From Tetracentron sinense (Eukaryota; Streptophyta; Magnoliopsida; Trochodendrales; Trochodendraceae): DNA of 64,000 nt. The notes below the pieces were generated by a model. It did no database searches. It saw only the letters and a program-made list of their open reading frames with translations, and had not been told where the DNA came from. The DNA lies in assembly GCA_015143295.1 (NCBI GenBank), contig CM026571.1:33446505-33510504 (forward strand), given 5' to 3'. Positions 42,690 to 52,681 of the stretch are shown here, one piece after another. Position numbers and translations under genes: made by a program. Position 1 is the stretch's first letter, and the number at the start of each line of letters is the position of its first letter.

Positions 42690-43440
42690 GTTGCCCCAGT
42701 TATTGGATCCTTGGGGGGGGGGGGGGGGGGGTAAGGATTTTTATCGAGGTTCGGCACTCCCGCCTATGTCCCCACCTCAAACTCTCCAGCTCAAAATATT
42801 CAACACGATTTCACTATCGCACGAGTTTATTCCCGGGTGAAGCCCAAACCTTTACAATCTTTTTCTCATGCGAGGATTATCACCTTCAATGTAAGAGAAC
42901 ACCCTCTCTTCACTTACACAAAACTCTCCGGCTTCACAGACAAGAATCCTCAATTCTTGATTTTTTCTAATACAAAGAGTGATTGAATTTGAATCCGAAT
43001 AATAAAACTCTTGAATGAACTGAATAAGATTGAAATGAATGCTCTGTAAATCTCTCAAAAGATTGGGAGTTGAAATCTCTTATACTGAGAATTTGGGATT
43101 CTAGGTTTTCAACGAATGTTCTTGATGAGAAATTGAATGCAACTAAAGATTTGATCTGTATTGGTTCAAAGGTTGTTTGATATTCATAAATGAGCTCAAT
43201 TTATAGCTAAGCATTCAATCTATCCATTGAGAACTCATTAAATGCGAAAATGACCGTTAAAAAACTAGCCGTTAGAGTGTTCCCGCAAATAGTCATCGAT
43301 GAGTGCACCCGAGTGTAGCTCAGTCATCGACGAGTGAAACTACTGAATTGAAGATCAGCTACTATTTCTATAGAGCCCTAGAAATTTGGGTCACTGTTCA
43401 TGTGAATAGTGCCCTTATATGGTATGTGTAAAGGGCTAAA
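42690..43440 (-). mobile_element. Probable LTR or LTR fragment, minus orientation
   Basis: Minus strand: CATCGATG and CGTCGATG palindromes at 43290-43328, then TATAAATT at 43198-43205, then a leader, ending toward GGATCCAATAACTGGGGCAACA at 42690. A 19-20 G run at 42713-42732 interrupts the end. The order palindromes-TATA-leader equals that of the other LTRs. No target duplication was found, so the limits are guesses. Confidence 0.4.
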
Positions 43441-44146
43441 GCCTTACATAGTGTTCTTGGTATTATGGTGAGTCAAGTGAGCATTTTGGGGGCATGTGTT
43501 AAGTCTCAAAGAGAGAGTATAAATATACTCTAAGTGGATAAAAGCAAGGGTATAAAATACCCGAGGTGTTTAATGGGTTGTAGGTGAGCAGTGTTGTGAA
43601 TAGTGCTAGTGCACGAGGCATAAAGAGGCCAGGGCCTCTCACGCATATTGGTAGGAATTCAACGATCACTGAGATGGGCTGCAAACCTATGGGGATCGAT
43701 TCGTGAGGTGTGATTAGGGTGTTGGACCTGAGGGAAAAGAGTGTGAAAGCACTTCTTATGTTCTAGGTGTTGAAGAGGTATGTTTTGGCATTACCCTCAA
43801 CTTTAAAAAGCTCTAGCTTAGTCACCTTTGCCCAGAATTAAGTGATTCTTGAATTTTTGGAAGGGTATTTAAACCTTCTTTGAGGTTCATGCTTTACACG
43901 TTTTCAGATTTTGAGCGTAAGATATGTCAAACGTAAGGTTTCCAAAAGGTGGTCTGTGGTCGATTCAGCAGTTAAGTTGGACTAGTCCACTTGTGGGCCC
44001 ATTTAGACTATTTAAAACTCAAAATTAGGAGTTGGATAAACATGAAAGTTGTGCCCCTTTCAAACAAAAATCTAACGCAAGTTGAATTGTCAAAATCTGA
44101 TAAGGGAGTCAAAAGTTATGGCCAAAATACCAAACCGGGTCAGCAA

Positions 44147-44262
44147 CTGGTCGACTGAACACAAATCCGGTCGACCGACCCTCTAGCCAGTCGACCGAAC
44201 TTGCCAATTTTTGTATGGAAAATATTTCCAGAGAGCTTATTTTGATCCGGTCGATCGAACCA
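44147..44262. repeat. GTCGAC palindrome cluster in LTR E
   Basis: CTGGTCGACTG, CCGGTCGACCG, CCAGTCGACCG and CCGGTCGATCG within 115 bp, 75 bp before the TATA box. Confidence 0.8.
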
Positions 44263-44337
44263 CGTGTTTTTGACATTTTTTAGCCCATTTTAAGTAATTT
44301 CATTAAGGGTATGTTGGTCTTTGACCACCCCAACTTC

Positions 44338-44345
44338 TATATATA
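44338..44345 (+). promoter_or_regulatory. Probable TATA box of LTR E
   Basis: TATATATA followed after about 25 bp by a leader with GAAACCCTCTATGAC. Other LTRs have the same palindrome-to-TATA spacing. Confidence 0.6.
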
Positions 44346-44945
44346 CCCAAATTTAATGGGTTAGGGTTTTAGAAACCCTCTATGACACAAATTGAGAGAT
44401 TTTGGAGAGAGGGAAGAGGGAAGAACTAATGTTCTTCTAGGATTTTCCTTGATTGGTCTTGAGATCAAGGAGAAAGTTTGATCTTACTCTTCAAAGCTAG
44501 AGTTAGCTTCTTCAAGCCTTCTCAATCCTTCTAAAGCTCTCAACAAAGAGGGGTTTAATCTTAAAAAGGTAAATACACTCTACTAGGTTCTAATTTCATA
44601 AACATTTAATGATATGCATGATTTTCTTGACAAGCATAGTTATATATAGCGTCGCGATCCTAAACCCACCCTAGGAGTTAGAGTGAATCTTGGACGACTT
44701 GTCAAGACATATATGTCTTGCTTGACAAAATAACCAGTAAAATACATGGAGCATATACCATAAAGGACAAAATAGCAGAAGCATTTACTACATGGCACAA
44801 CGGAAGTCTACAAAACCTCTATGTATATATACATGATCCAAGTTTGTACAAAATGACATTACAAAAGAAAGTGCGGACATGCCCGCCAAAATACATGGAT
44901 ATAACTCTCAAGCTCACCCACAGTCTCTCATTTAGAATCTACCAC

Positions 44946-45065
44946 CTAATAGTGACCGTCTACCGGAGGTTCCTCCATAGGTTCCTCGACAAACTCCTTC
45001 TTCACCCAAGGGCTCGGAGCACAGATATCAAAAGGAGCAACTGCTCCGCTATCACTTGCCGACAT
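44946..45065 (-). CDS. Conserved acidic mini-ORF, 3' LTR of D (39 residues)
   Basis: Starts MSASDSG at 45065, continues APFDICAPSPWVKKEF and VEEPMEEPP, and ends DGHY. The same frame stays open upstream to 45179 with a hydrophobic stretch (IVIAMLWLLVSVWYP), so a longer protein with a membrane segment is conceivable. In the other LTRs the upstream frame is not kept, so the MSAS start is preferred. Confidence 0.5.
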   Translation of the reverse strand: MSASDSGAVAPFDICAPSPWVKKEFVEEPMEEPPVDGHY

Positions 45066-46404
45066 ACGACGTACGACTGAGCATGGAATACTCAGCGGGT
45101 ACCAAACACTAACCAACAGCCATAGCATAGCAATAACAATACAAGGTAGGAAGCAATTTATATCATAAGAGGAAAGCAAACAGTATATAATTCATGCTTG
45201 CATCACATCAAGTCGAAAATCTCTTGAAAACGTCATGTGCTTAACTCGGCTTGAAATACTCTTTTCGTGTTCAAAACGAGTCTTGTCATGTATCTTGTCT
45301 TGTCGTGTCGTATCGTGTCATGCTTATATCATGCTTGTCATGCATGCTTGCTTGCTTCCAAAATAAACATGTTCATGCTACTTGTGAGGGAGGGGAGGCC
45401 CCTCTTCCTATATGAATGCAACTTGTCATGTCATGTTCTAGCTTGTGATCATGCTTGCTTGGAAAATAAACTACTTGTGAGGGAAGGGAGACCCTTCTTT
45501 CTAAATGCATGCTAGTCTTGTTCTTGCCAAAAGCGAGGTAAAATATATCGTAGGATATGTCCCACCTCTATTTACCAACCCTTCCTTTTGGCCTTGTCAT
45601 GGTGTTCGTAAATCGGGAATAAGACCTTGGAAACAAAACACGGTGTTTAATGCTTGAAACCCTACTCGTGGACTACATGCCGTGCTCGTGGTTTCGTGTA
45701 CAATAAAGGATGACATTGGCATAGAAAGCATTTGCATTTAATCAAGAATTAAATCAAACAATTAAGCATTTAATCTATCCACATGCCATTCTAGAATTTA
45801 AGGAAACTCACGCATATATTTTCTAAGAACAAATCAGCATTTTCTTCATTGTGGCATTTCATCAAATACTTGGTATGTGTATTATGGTAAATCCTAAATC
45901 TCGGATTTCTAGGTGGGTTAATGCTCACAACATACATGTGTGTTCGTTATTAGTACAATGCCCTCCCCATTTCGTTCATTTCATAACATACACACGGCAT
46001 CCAATCGCCCATACACACTCCATCCATACATCCCAACCATCCTTATTCTGAGAAATTAGGGAAAACAAAAAAAAAGGAAGAAAAGAGAGGAGAAGGTGAA
46101 CTAGGAGGGTAGTATAGGGTACCGACCTTGATTTGGGTTGAAGAACACCCTTGATGTGGATTTCCAACTTGAGGAGGAACTCCCACTTGGTTTGAAGGAA
46201 CTCTAGTTGCTATGGGGAAGGCCCCTTGCTTGAAATCTCCAAGCTTGAACCCCCTTTGATCTCCCACTCCAAGCCTCTTTGGAGGATTTTCCCAAAATCC
46301 TCTTCTCCTTTCTCCCCTCTTTCTCTCCTCTCTAGGTTAGAAATACCTCAAATGAGGATCCCTAACAATACAAGGGTTTAAGACCCTCAAATCCGGCTTC
46401 AGTT

Positions 46405-46672
46405 ACGGCATGTGATTGATCGCACACTTATCTGCGATCGATCGCAGGTCCTTGTGATCGATCGCACCTGGATGCGATCTATCGCACATGAACCCGAACA
46501 CATTGGTCTGATTTCCCTCTGTATGCGATCGATCACACATTCTTGCTATCGATCGCAGAACCCTGCGATCTATCGCGCCTGGGGAATCCATCTATCGCAT
46601 ATGACCCCGAGAGTTTGGGAATCATTTCACCTGTATGCGATCGATCACACCTGACTTGCGAGCGATCGCACC
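46405..46672. repeat. GCGATCGATCGCA palindrome array, 3' LTR of D
   Basis: About ten units such as TGCGATCGATCGCAGG, GTGATCGATCGCACC and TGCGATCTATCGCAC, spaced 13-30 bp. The 5' LTR has only about half of them (52155-52314), because segments between units are deleted there. Confidence 0.9.
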
Positions 46673-47035
46673 CTTTAGATTTTGTTGTTTTCTTCCTTTT
46701 TTTTCCCTACTTTGGTAATTCGACCATAACTTTTGACTCGGTTGTCCAATTTGGACGATTCAACTTGCGTTGGATTCGTCTTTCGAAGGGGAACATTCCT
46801 AGGATTTTAGAATTTCAAATTTCTTCTTTATTTATTGACTAAATTGCTCCTGAAGTCGACTGATTCGCAAATTGGTTTCAGTAACTCGGGTTTTCGATAT
46901 ATTCGACTTAGGAATACTACTTCTTAACACTTAGAGTTCTTTAAATTTTCTTATTTCATAGAATTAGGAGGATTACAAAGGAAAACTGCCTTGGCATAGA
47001 TCCCAATACATGACAAAAATTTTTGGGGCTCTATA

Positions 47036-47046
47036 TCCTCCCCCCC
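47036..47046 (-). promoter_or_regulatory. Polypurine tract of element D
   Basis: GGGGGGGAGGA on the minus strand, touching the 3' LTR. Confidence 0.88.
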
Positions 47047-47127
47047 TTATAAAAATTTCATCCTCGAAATTTGGACGACACATGCATTACAAGTCCCAAA
47101 ACATCATTACATAGCATAAACAAAAGC

Positions 47128-47889
47128 CTATTCAAATAACTCTGGGTATTTCGCTTTGACTTCAGCTTCACGTTCCCATGTGGCCTCTTCCCGAGCATGA
47201 TGTTGCCACTGAACGAGCACTAATGGAATACTCTTGTTGCGAAGGACTTGATCTCTTCGATCCAATATGTGAATCGGCCTTTCGACTAGAGTGAGCTCCT
47301 CTCGGATTTCCAACGGTTCCAAGTCTATGACATGCGAAGGGTCCGCAATGTACTCCGAAGCATAGACACTTGGAAAACATTGTGAACCGCGGCCATGTGA
47401 GGTGGAAGAGCTACTTGGTAGGTGACTTCACCAACTTGTGTGATAATCTCAAACGGCCCAACATACCGAGGACTACGCTTGCCTCTCTTTCCAAATCTCA
47501 TAATCCCCTTGCTAGGAGATACTTTCACAAAAACTTGATCCCCTACTTGGAATTCCAAGTCCCTACGGGGAGTGTCAGCATAGCTTTTCTGACGATCTTG
47601 GGCAGCTTTCAACCGATCTCGGATGATCTTGACTATACCCGCAATTTGCTCGATTAACTCCGGACCAAGTATTTTTCTCTCCTACCTCATCCCAGTAGAG
47701 AGGAGACCTACAGCTTCACCCATACAAGGCCTCAAATGGTGCCATTTAGATACTTTCCTGGTAGCTATTGTTATAGGCGAATTCAACCAAAGACAAGTGT
47801 TCTTCCCAACTGCCCTTGAAATCCAACATACACGCCCGAAGCATGCTGACTGCCCAAAGCAACTAGGAAACTTTCATAACATAAGGTAG
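47128..47889 (-). pseudogene. Integrase C-terminal end and chromodomain of element D
   Basis: The minus strand reads MLDFKGSWEEHLSLVEFAYN near 47830, then GPELIEQI, then RQKSYADTPRRDLEFQVGD, VFVKVSPSKG, YVGPFEI, and HNVFQVSML. After a shift near 47325 it reads IDLEPLEIREELT and the chromodomain-like end LVQWQHHAREEATWE, AEVKAKYPELFE. This is the tail of a chromovirus (Tekay/Del type) polyprotein. The catalytic part of integrase is deleted; the join to gag is near 47870-47890. Confidence 0.9.
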
Positions 47890-48602
47890 CATAATTACAT
47901 ACATGCGGCAACTGACTGCCCATGACAAAACACAAAATACATTCATTTCTACAAAATCTCTTCTCTCTCTCACGTCCTTGCGCCCTATCGTTTGGTGCCT
48001 GAGCATTATGTCCTGGCGTGGCAAAGGCTTGCCCCTGGTTAGCCTAGCAAGGTGGCTGTGTGGACTACTGGGGCTTGATGCCTGTGTAGAGCTCTGCAAA
48101 GGTGGCCGTCTAACCGTGGGCCTAACTCCTTGAGAATAAGGTGACATCAGACGATAGGGACAATCTTTGATCATGTGGCCCCGACGACCACAGTGGAAAC
48201 ATCCACTGGAGATCTTCCTACACTCTCTGGCCACATGCCTCCTCCCACAAAGGGTAAATTTCTCATAAGAGTAGGTGGAGGGCACATATCCCGTGGCTTG
48301 AGATGGTGTGAGGCGGGGTGCCTGATGGTAGCCGTGTGCGCAGCCGGTGAAGCAAACGAATTAGGAGCCTGTGGTGTAGTAGGAGGACTCTGTACCTGCG
48401 TATGTCCAGAGGACTGGTACCTAACCCATGCTTCTGCAACCAATGGGTCTATGCTGCCATAAAACACCGGGGGCCTCATCCTCCAAAGTGCCTCAATTCC
48501 TGTGGCATGATGTGTAGGGATAGGTACAAGTACCACCGCAGGAGTGGGGGTAGAGGGCTGCCTAGCTGTAAGCATTGCTAGTGACTCTGCTATGGATCCC
48601 AA
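47863..48602 (-). pseudogene. Gag remnant of element D
   Basis: One frame (from 48602) has the gag start followed by MRPPVFYGSIDPLVAEAWV, the usual chromovirus gag entry. Most of the gag core is missing. A second frame holds two zinc-binding stretches, LCGRRHVARECR (first Cys lost) and CFHCGRRGHMIKDCP at about 48180-48240. It then runs into sequence joined to integrase. Internal deletion, not simple decay, explains the structure. Confidence 0.82.
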
Positions 48603-50455
48603 GACCTGAGTGAGATCAGGCTACTCATTCTCCGATGGAGGAGGAGATACTCTACCTCTCCTAGTGTGGTATCCACGACCCTAATCGCCACGTCTCATGG
48701 GTTACCCCTAAGGACGATAGCAAAGCATGAGTCTAACTCGAATCCCATCATAATTCAACATTACATTTTCATAATAGTAGGTATGCATCAAAGTCTAGAA
48801 CATACATCAAGATACACACACCATAGCATAATAATATACTCTAAGGTTCCTAGCGAAGCCAAGATATGAGGTTGGTTGAGTTGCAACCGGTTATGGTCTA
48901 AGGCTGACTTGTTAGTCGCTACTTGAGGGCAATAAATTCTCTTGGGTGTAAGTTGAACTCAAGCCCCTAACCTATCCGAGCACATCGTATATGTCTAAGT
49001 ACAATTATAATAGTATAATCATACAAGTAGTTTTCCTAGCGATGCTAAGCTTCACACTCGATTATGGTATTAACCGATTACATACTTAAGACCTTAACCA
49101 ATTTAAACTAACACTAATGACTAGTTCATTTATTTGATTTGTTTAAGTGGGATCTCTTTACTTTTTGGTGACACGTATGATGCTTCTAAGATCTACTGGA
49201 TGCATGCAGGATATGCACATGATGTTATGGTATGTGTGTGATGTTCATGCCATGCATGACATGTATGAAAATGTATGATGTGAGTGATATGTATGAAGCT
49301 CATGCGATGTAGGATGCTTATGCAATGCATGGAGTGCATGCTATGTATGATGATCATGAGGTGCATGATGATTATGCTATGTATGAAACGCATTCTACTC
49401 TGTGGAGTTTGTAATTTCTTTATTATTTTGGACTGGGCATCGTGTCTAGAACGTGCTGCAGAATGAACGCGCATCTGTATCTAGACTAGGACCGAGCACT
49501 GAGTCTAGGGCGTGCTACAGACACGCATCTAGAAACGTGCATCAGACATCCGTGAGCTTGTCCAAATTATTATCATTTGGGACTGAGCACTGGGTCTAAG
49601 ACGTGCTGCAGAAAATGCGGAACTATACTTAGAAGCGTGCATCAAGCATCCCTAGGCTTGTTAAAATTATATCTGTTCCTTGAGTTTAAAACATATTGCT
49701 ATTTATATCTGTTTCTACTAGTTGTGGGGTTACATAGACTTATTGTCATACCGTGATGTGCGACTTATGCTTATTTGTGATGAAATACAAATTAAGTATA
49801 GTTTATCAAGTCAAATTACGCCAGATTACGCATAATAGTATATACATCAAAACCTATGTCCCTGTTTTCGCAATAATTCTAAATATACTAGAATTGTAAG
49901 ACCTACAGGCATCCTATAGCCCCTCTTGGGAAAAAGTTCCTACAGAAACCTAATAATACAATGTATGACAAAGACCTACCACCCCTTTGTCAACTAACAC
50001 CTAAGCTGGACTCTAGCCTGAGTATCACTCAACTCATGAGTCTAACTGGGAATTCTTTCATAAAACATTGGTTTTCACTTAACGTGTAACCTACAACATG
50101 CACACCATATAGCATATAGTACCACATAACAATACCACATATAATAGTATAAGTACATAGTACATACACCACATAGCATATAGTACTATATGACAATACC
50201 ACATGTAATAGTTAGTACCATCATATTCATCACGTCAAGTCATCGGAGTATTTATAATATTATATTTTGGTGTTCTAGCATTCCTAAGACCTGTACTTGG
50301 TTGGAGCAACCATTTTTGACAAAGACTAAAGTTTAGTCTTACACTTGGGACAAGACTCACTTCCGACTTACTTCCTTCCCAACTTGTTTCCTGACATATG
50401 CCTTTGTCAAGCCGTGGTATTAGATTCTAAGTGACCCTAGAGACCTAAAGCCTAA
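48603..50455 (-). other. 5' leader region of element D with imperfect repeats
   Basis: No gene. ATGCAT/ATGTATGA-rich repeat at 49190-49390. Three copies of GGACTGAGCACTGGGTCTA-like units with CGTGCTGCAG at about 49431, 49490 and 49589. A 75 bp repeat with CATAGCATATAGTAC occurs twice at 50107-50230. Confidence 0.6.
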
Positions 50456-50467
50456 GCTCTGATACCA
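50456..50467 (-). promoter_or_regulatory. Primer binding site of element D
   Basis: TGGTATCAGAGC on the minus strand, the exact initiator tRNA-Met complement site of plant LTR elements, 4 bp after the 5' LTR. Confidence 0.93.
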
Positions 50468-50471
50468 CCTT

Positions 50472-52676
50472 TGTCGTGCCCAAAACCCACCCTAGGAGTT
50501 AGAGTGAATCTTGGACGACTTGCCATGACTTACATGTCTTGCTTGACGAAATAACCTGTAAAATACATGGAGCATATACCATAGAGGACAAAATAGCGGA
50601 AGCATTTACTACATGGCACAGTGGAAGCCTACAAAACCTCTATGTATATATACATGATCCAAGTTTGTACAAAATGACATTACAAAAGAAAGTGCAGACA
50701 TGCCCGCCAAAATACATAGATATAACTCTCAAGCTCACCCACTGTCTCTCATTTAGAATCTACCACCTAATAGTGACCGTCTACCGGAGGTTCCTCCACA
50801 GGTTCCTCGACAAACTCCTTCTCCACCCAAGGGCCCGGAGCACAGATATCAAAAGGAGAAACCGCTTCGCTATCACCTACCGACATAAGACGTACGACTG
50901 AGCATGGAATACTCAGCAGGTACCAAACACTAACCAATAGCCATAGCATAACAATAATAATATAAGGTAGGAAGCAATTTATATCATAATAGGAAAGCAA
51001 ACAGTATATAATTCATGCTTGCATCACATCAAGTCGGAAATCTCTTGAAAACGTCATGTGCTTAACTTGGCTTAAAATACTCTTTTCGTGTTCAAAACGG
51101 TCTTGTCATGTATCTTGTCTTGTCGTGTCGTATCGTGTCATGCTTATATCATGCTTGTCATGCGTGCTTGCTTGCTTGCAAAATAAACATGTTCATGCTA
51201 CTTGTGAGGGAGGGGAGGCCCCTCTTCCTATATGAATGCAACTTGTCATGTCATGTTCTTGCTTGTGATCATGCTTGCTTGGAAAATAAACTACTTGTGA
51301 GGGAAGGGAGACCCTTCTTTCTAAATGCATGCTAGTCTTGTTCTTGCCAAAAGCGAGGTAAAACATATCGTAGGATATGTCCCACCTTTATTTACCAACC
51401 CTTCCGTTTGGCCTTGTCATGGTGTTCGTAAATCGGGAATAAGACCTTGAAAACAAAACACGGTGTTTAATGCTTGAAACCCTACTCGTGGACTACATGC
51501 CGTGCTCGTGGTTTCGTGTACAATAAAGGATGACATTGGCATAGAAAGCATTTGCATTTAATCAAGAATTAAATCAAACAATTAAGCATTTAATCTATCC
51601 ACATGTCATTCTAGAATTTAAGGAAACTCACGCATACATTTTCTAAGAACAAATCAGTATTTTCTTTATTGTAGCATTTCATCAAACATTTGGTATGTGT
51701 ATTATGGTAAATGCTAAATCTCGGATTTCTAGGTGGGTTAATGCTCACAACATGCATGTGTGTTCGTTATTAGTACAATGCCCTCCCCATTTCGTTCATT
51801 TCATAACCTACACACGGCATCCAATCGCCCATACACACTCCATCCATACATCCCAACCGTCCTTATTCTTAGAAATTAGGGAAAACAAAGTAAAAGGAAG
51901 AAAAGAGAGGAGAAGGTGAACTAGGAGGGTAGTATAGGGTACCGACCTTGATTTGGGTTGAAGAACACCCTTGATGTGGATTTCCAACTTGAGGAGGAAC
52001 TCCCACTTGGTTTGAAGGAACTCTAGTTGCTTTGGGGAAGGCCCCTTGCTTGAAATCTCCAAGCTTGAACCCCCTTTGATCTCCCACTCCAAGCCTCTTT
52101 GAAGGATTTTCCCAAAATCCTCTTCTCCTTTCTCCCCTCTTTCTCTCCCCTCTTGCGATCGATCGCACCTGGATGCGATCTATCACACATGAACCCGAAC
52201 ACATTGGTCTGATTTCCCTCTGTATGCGATCTATCGCGCCTGGGGAATCCATTTATCGCATATGACCCCAAGAGTTTGGGAATCATTTCACCTGCATGCG
52301 ATCGATCGCACCGTTCAGATTTTGTTGTTTTCTTCCATTTTTTTCCCCTACTTTGGTAATTCAACCATAACTTTTGACCCAGTTGTCCAATTTGGACGAT
52401 TCAACTTGCGTTGGATTCATATTTCGAAGGGAAACATTTTTCGCATTTTAGAATTTCCAATTTCTTCTTTATTTATTGACTAAATTGCCCCTAAAATCGA
52501 CTGATCCGCAAATGGGTTTTAGTAACTCGGGTTTTTGATATATTCGACTTAGGAATACTACTTCTTAACACTTAGAGTTCTTTAAATTTTCTCATTTCAA
52601 AGAATTAGGAGGATTACAAAGGCAAACTACCTTGGCACAGATCCCAAAACATGGCAAAAAGTTCCGGGGCTCTACA
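50472..52676 (-). repeat. 5' LTR of element D
   Basis: 2205 bp; begins TGTAGAGCCCCGGAAC and ends GGGCACGACA on the minus strand. Shorter than the 3' LTR through deletions in the palindrome array. Confidence 0.95.
50767..50886 (-). CDS. Conserved acidic mini-ORF, 5' LTR of D (39 residues)
   Basis: MSVGDSE then SPFDICAPGPWVEKEF and VEEPVEEPP, ending DGHY. It differs from the 3' LTR copy at several residues yet stays open with identical length. Several differences are conservative or at variable positions. Confidence 0.5.
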   Translation of the reverse strand: MSVGDSEAVSPFDICAPGPWVEKEFVEEPVEEPPVDGHY

Positions 52677-52681
52677 TATAG

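Larger units (their letters stand above)
43498..44649 (+). mobile_element. LTR E, left part (plus-strand gypsy element split by element D)
   Basis: Contains TCTAACGCAAGTTGAATTGTC (44077 onward), the conserved U3 block seen inverted in LTRs A, C and D. It also has a GTCGAC palindrome cluster and TATATATA at 44338. It stops at TATAG (44645-44649), the duplicated target of element D, and continues at 52682. The LTR start is not certain; TGTTAAGTCTC at 43498 is a candidate. Confidence 0.7.
44650..47035 (-). repeat. 3' LTR of element D
   Basis: 2386 bp; minus strand begins TATAGAGCCCC and ends GGATCGCGACG (terminal bases changed from TG and CA). It has ten GCGATCGATCGCA-type palindromes at 46405-46672. 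Confidence 0.93.
44650..52676 (-). mobile_element. Internally deleted Ty3/gypsy chromovirus D (Tekay/Del-like)
   Basis: LTRs at 44650-47035 and 50472-52676, TSD TATAG (44645-44649, 52677-52681), PBS beside the right LTR, and polypurine tract beside the left. So the element reads right to left. Only 3.4 kb lies between the LTRs: a gag remnant with CCHC, then directly the end of integrase with a chromodomain. Protease, RT, RNase H and most of integrase are missing. It inserted into LTR E. Confidence 0.95.

Noticed and set aside
42713..42732. Homopolymer of about 20 G as a functional G-quadruplex
   Set aside because: A single long G run of uncertain length, likely slippage or assembly noise; no context supports a role.
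44946..45179. 77-residue membrane protein in LTR D
   Set aside because: The upstream hydrophobic part is not in the same frame in LTR C and is closed off in B; only the MSAG-to-end part is shared, so only that part is proposed.
47370..48133. Plus-strand frames over the gag/integrase remnant
   Set aside because: Shadows of the minus-strand integrase and gag sequences.
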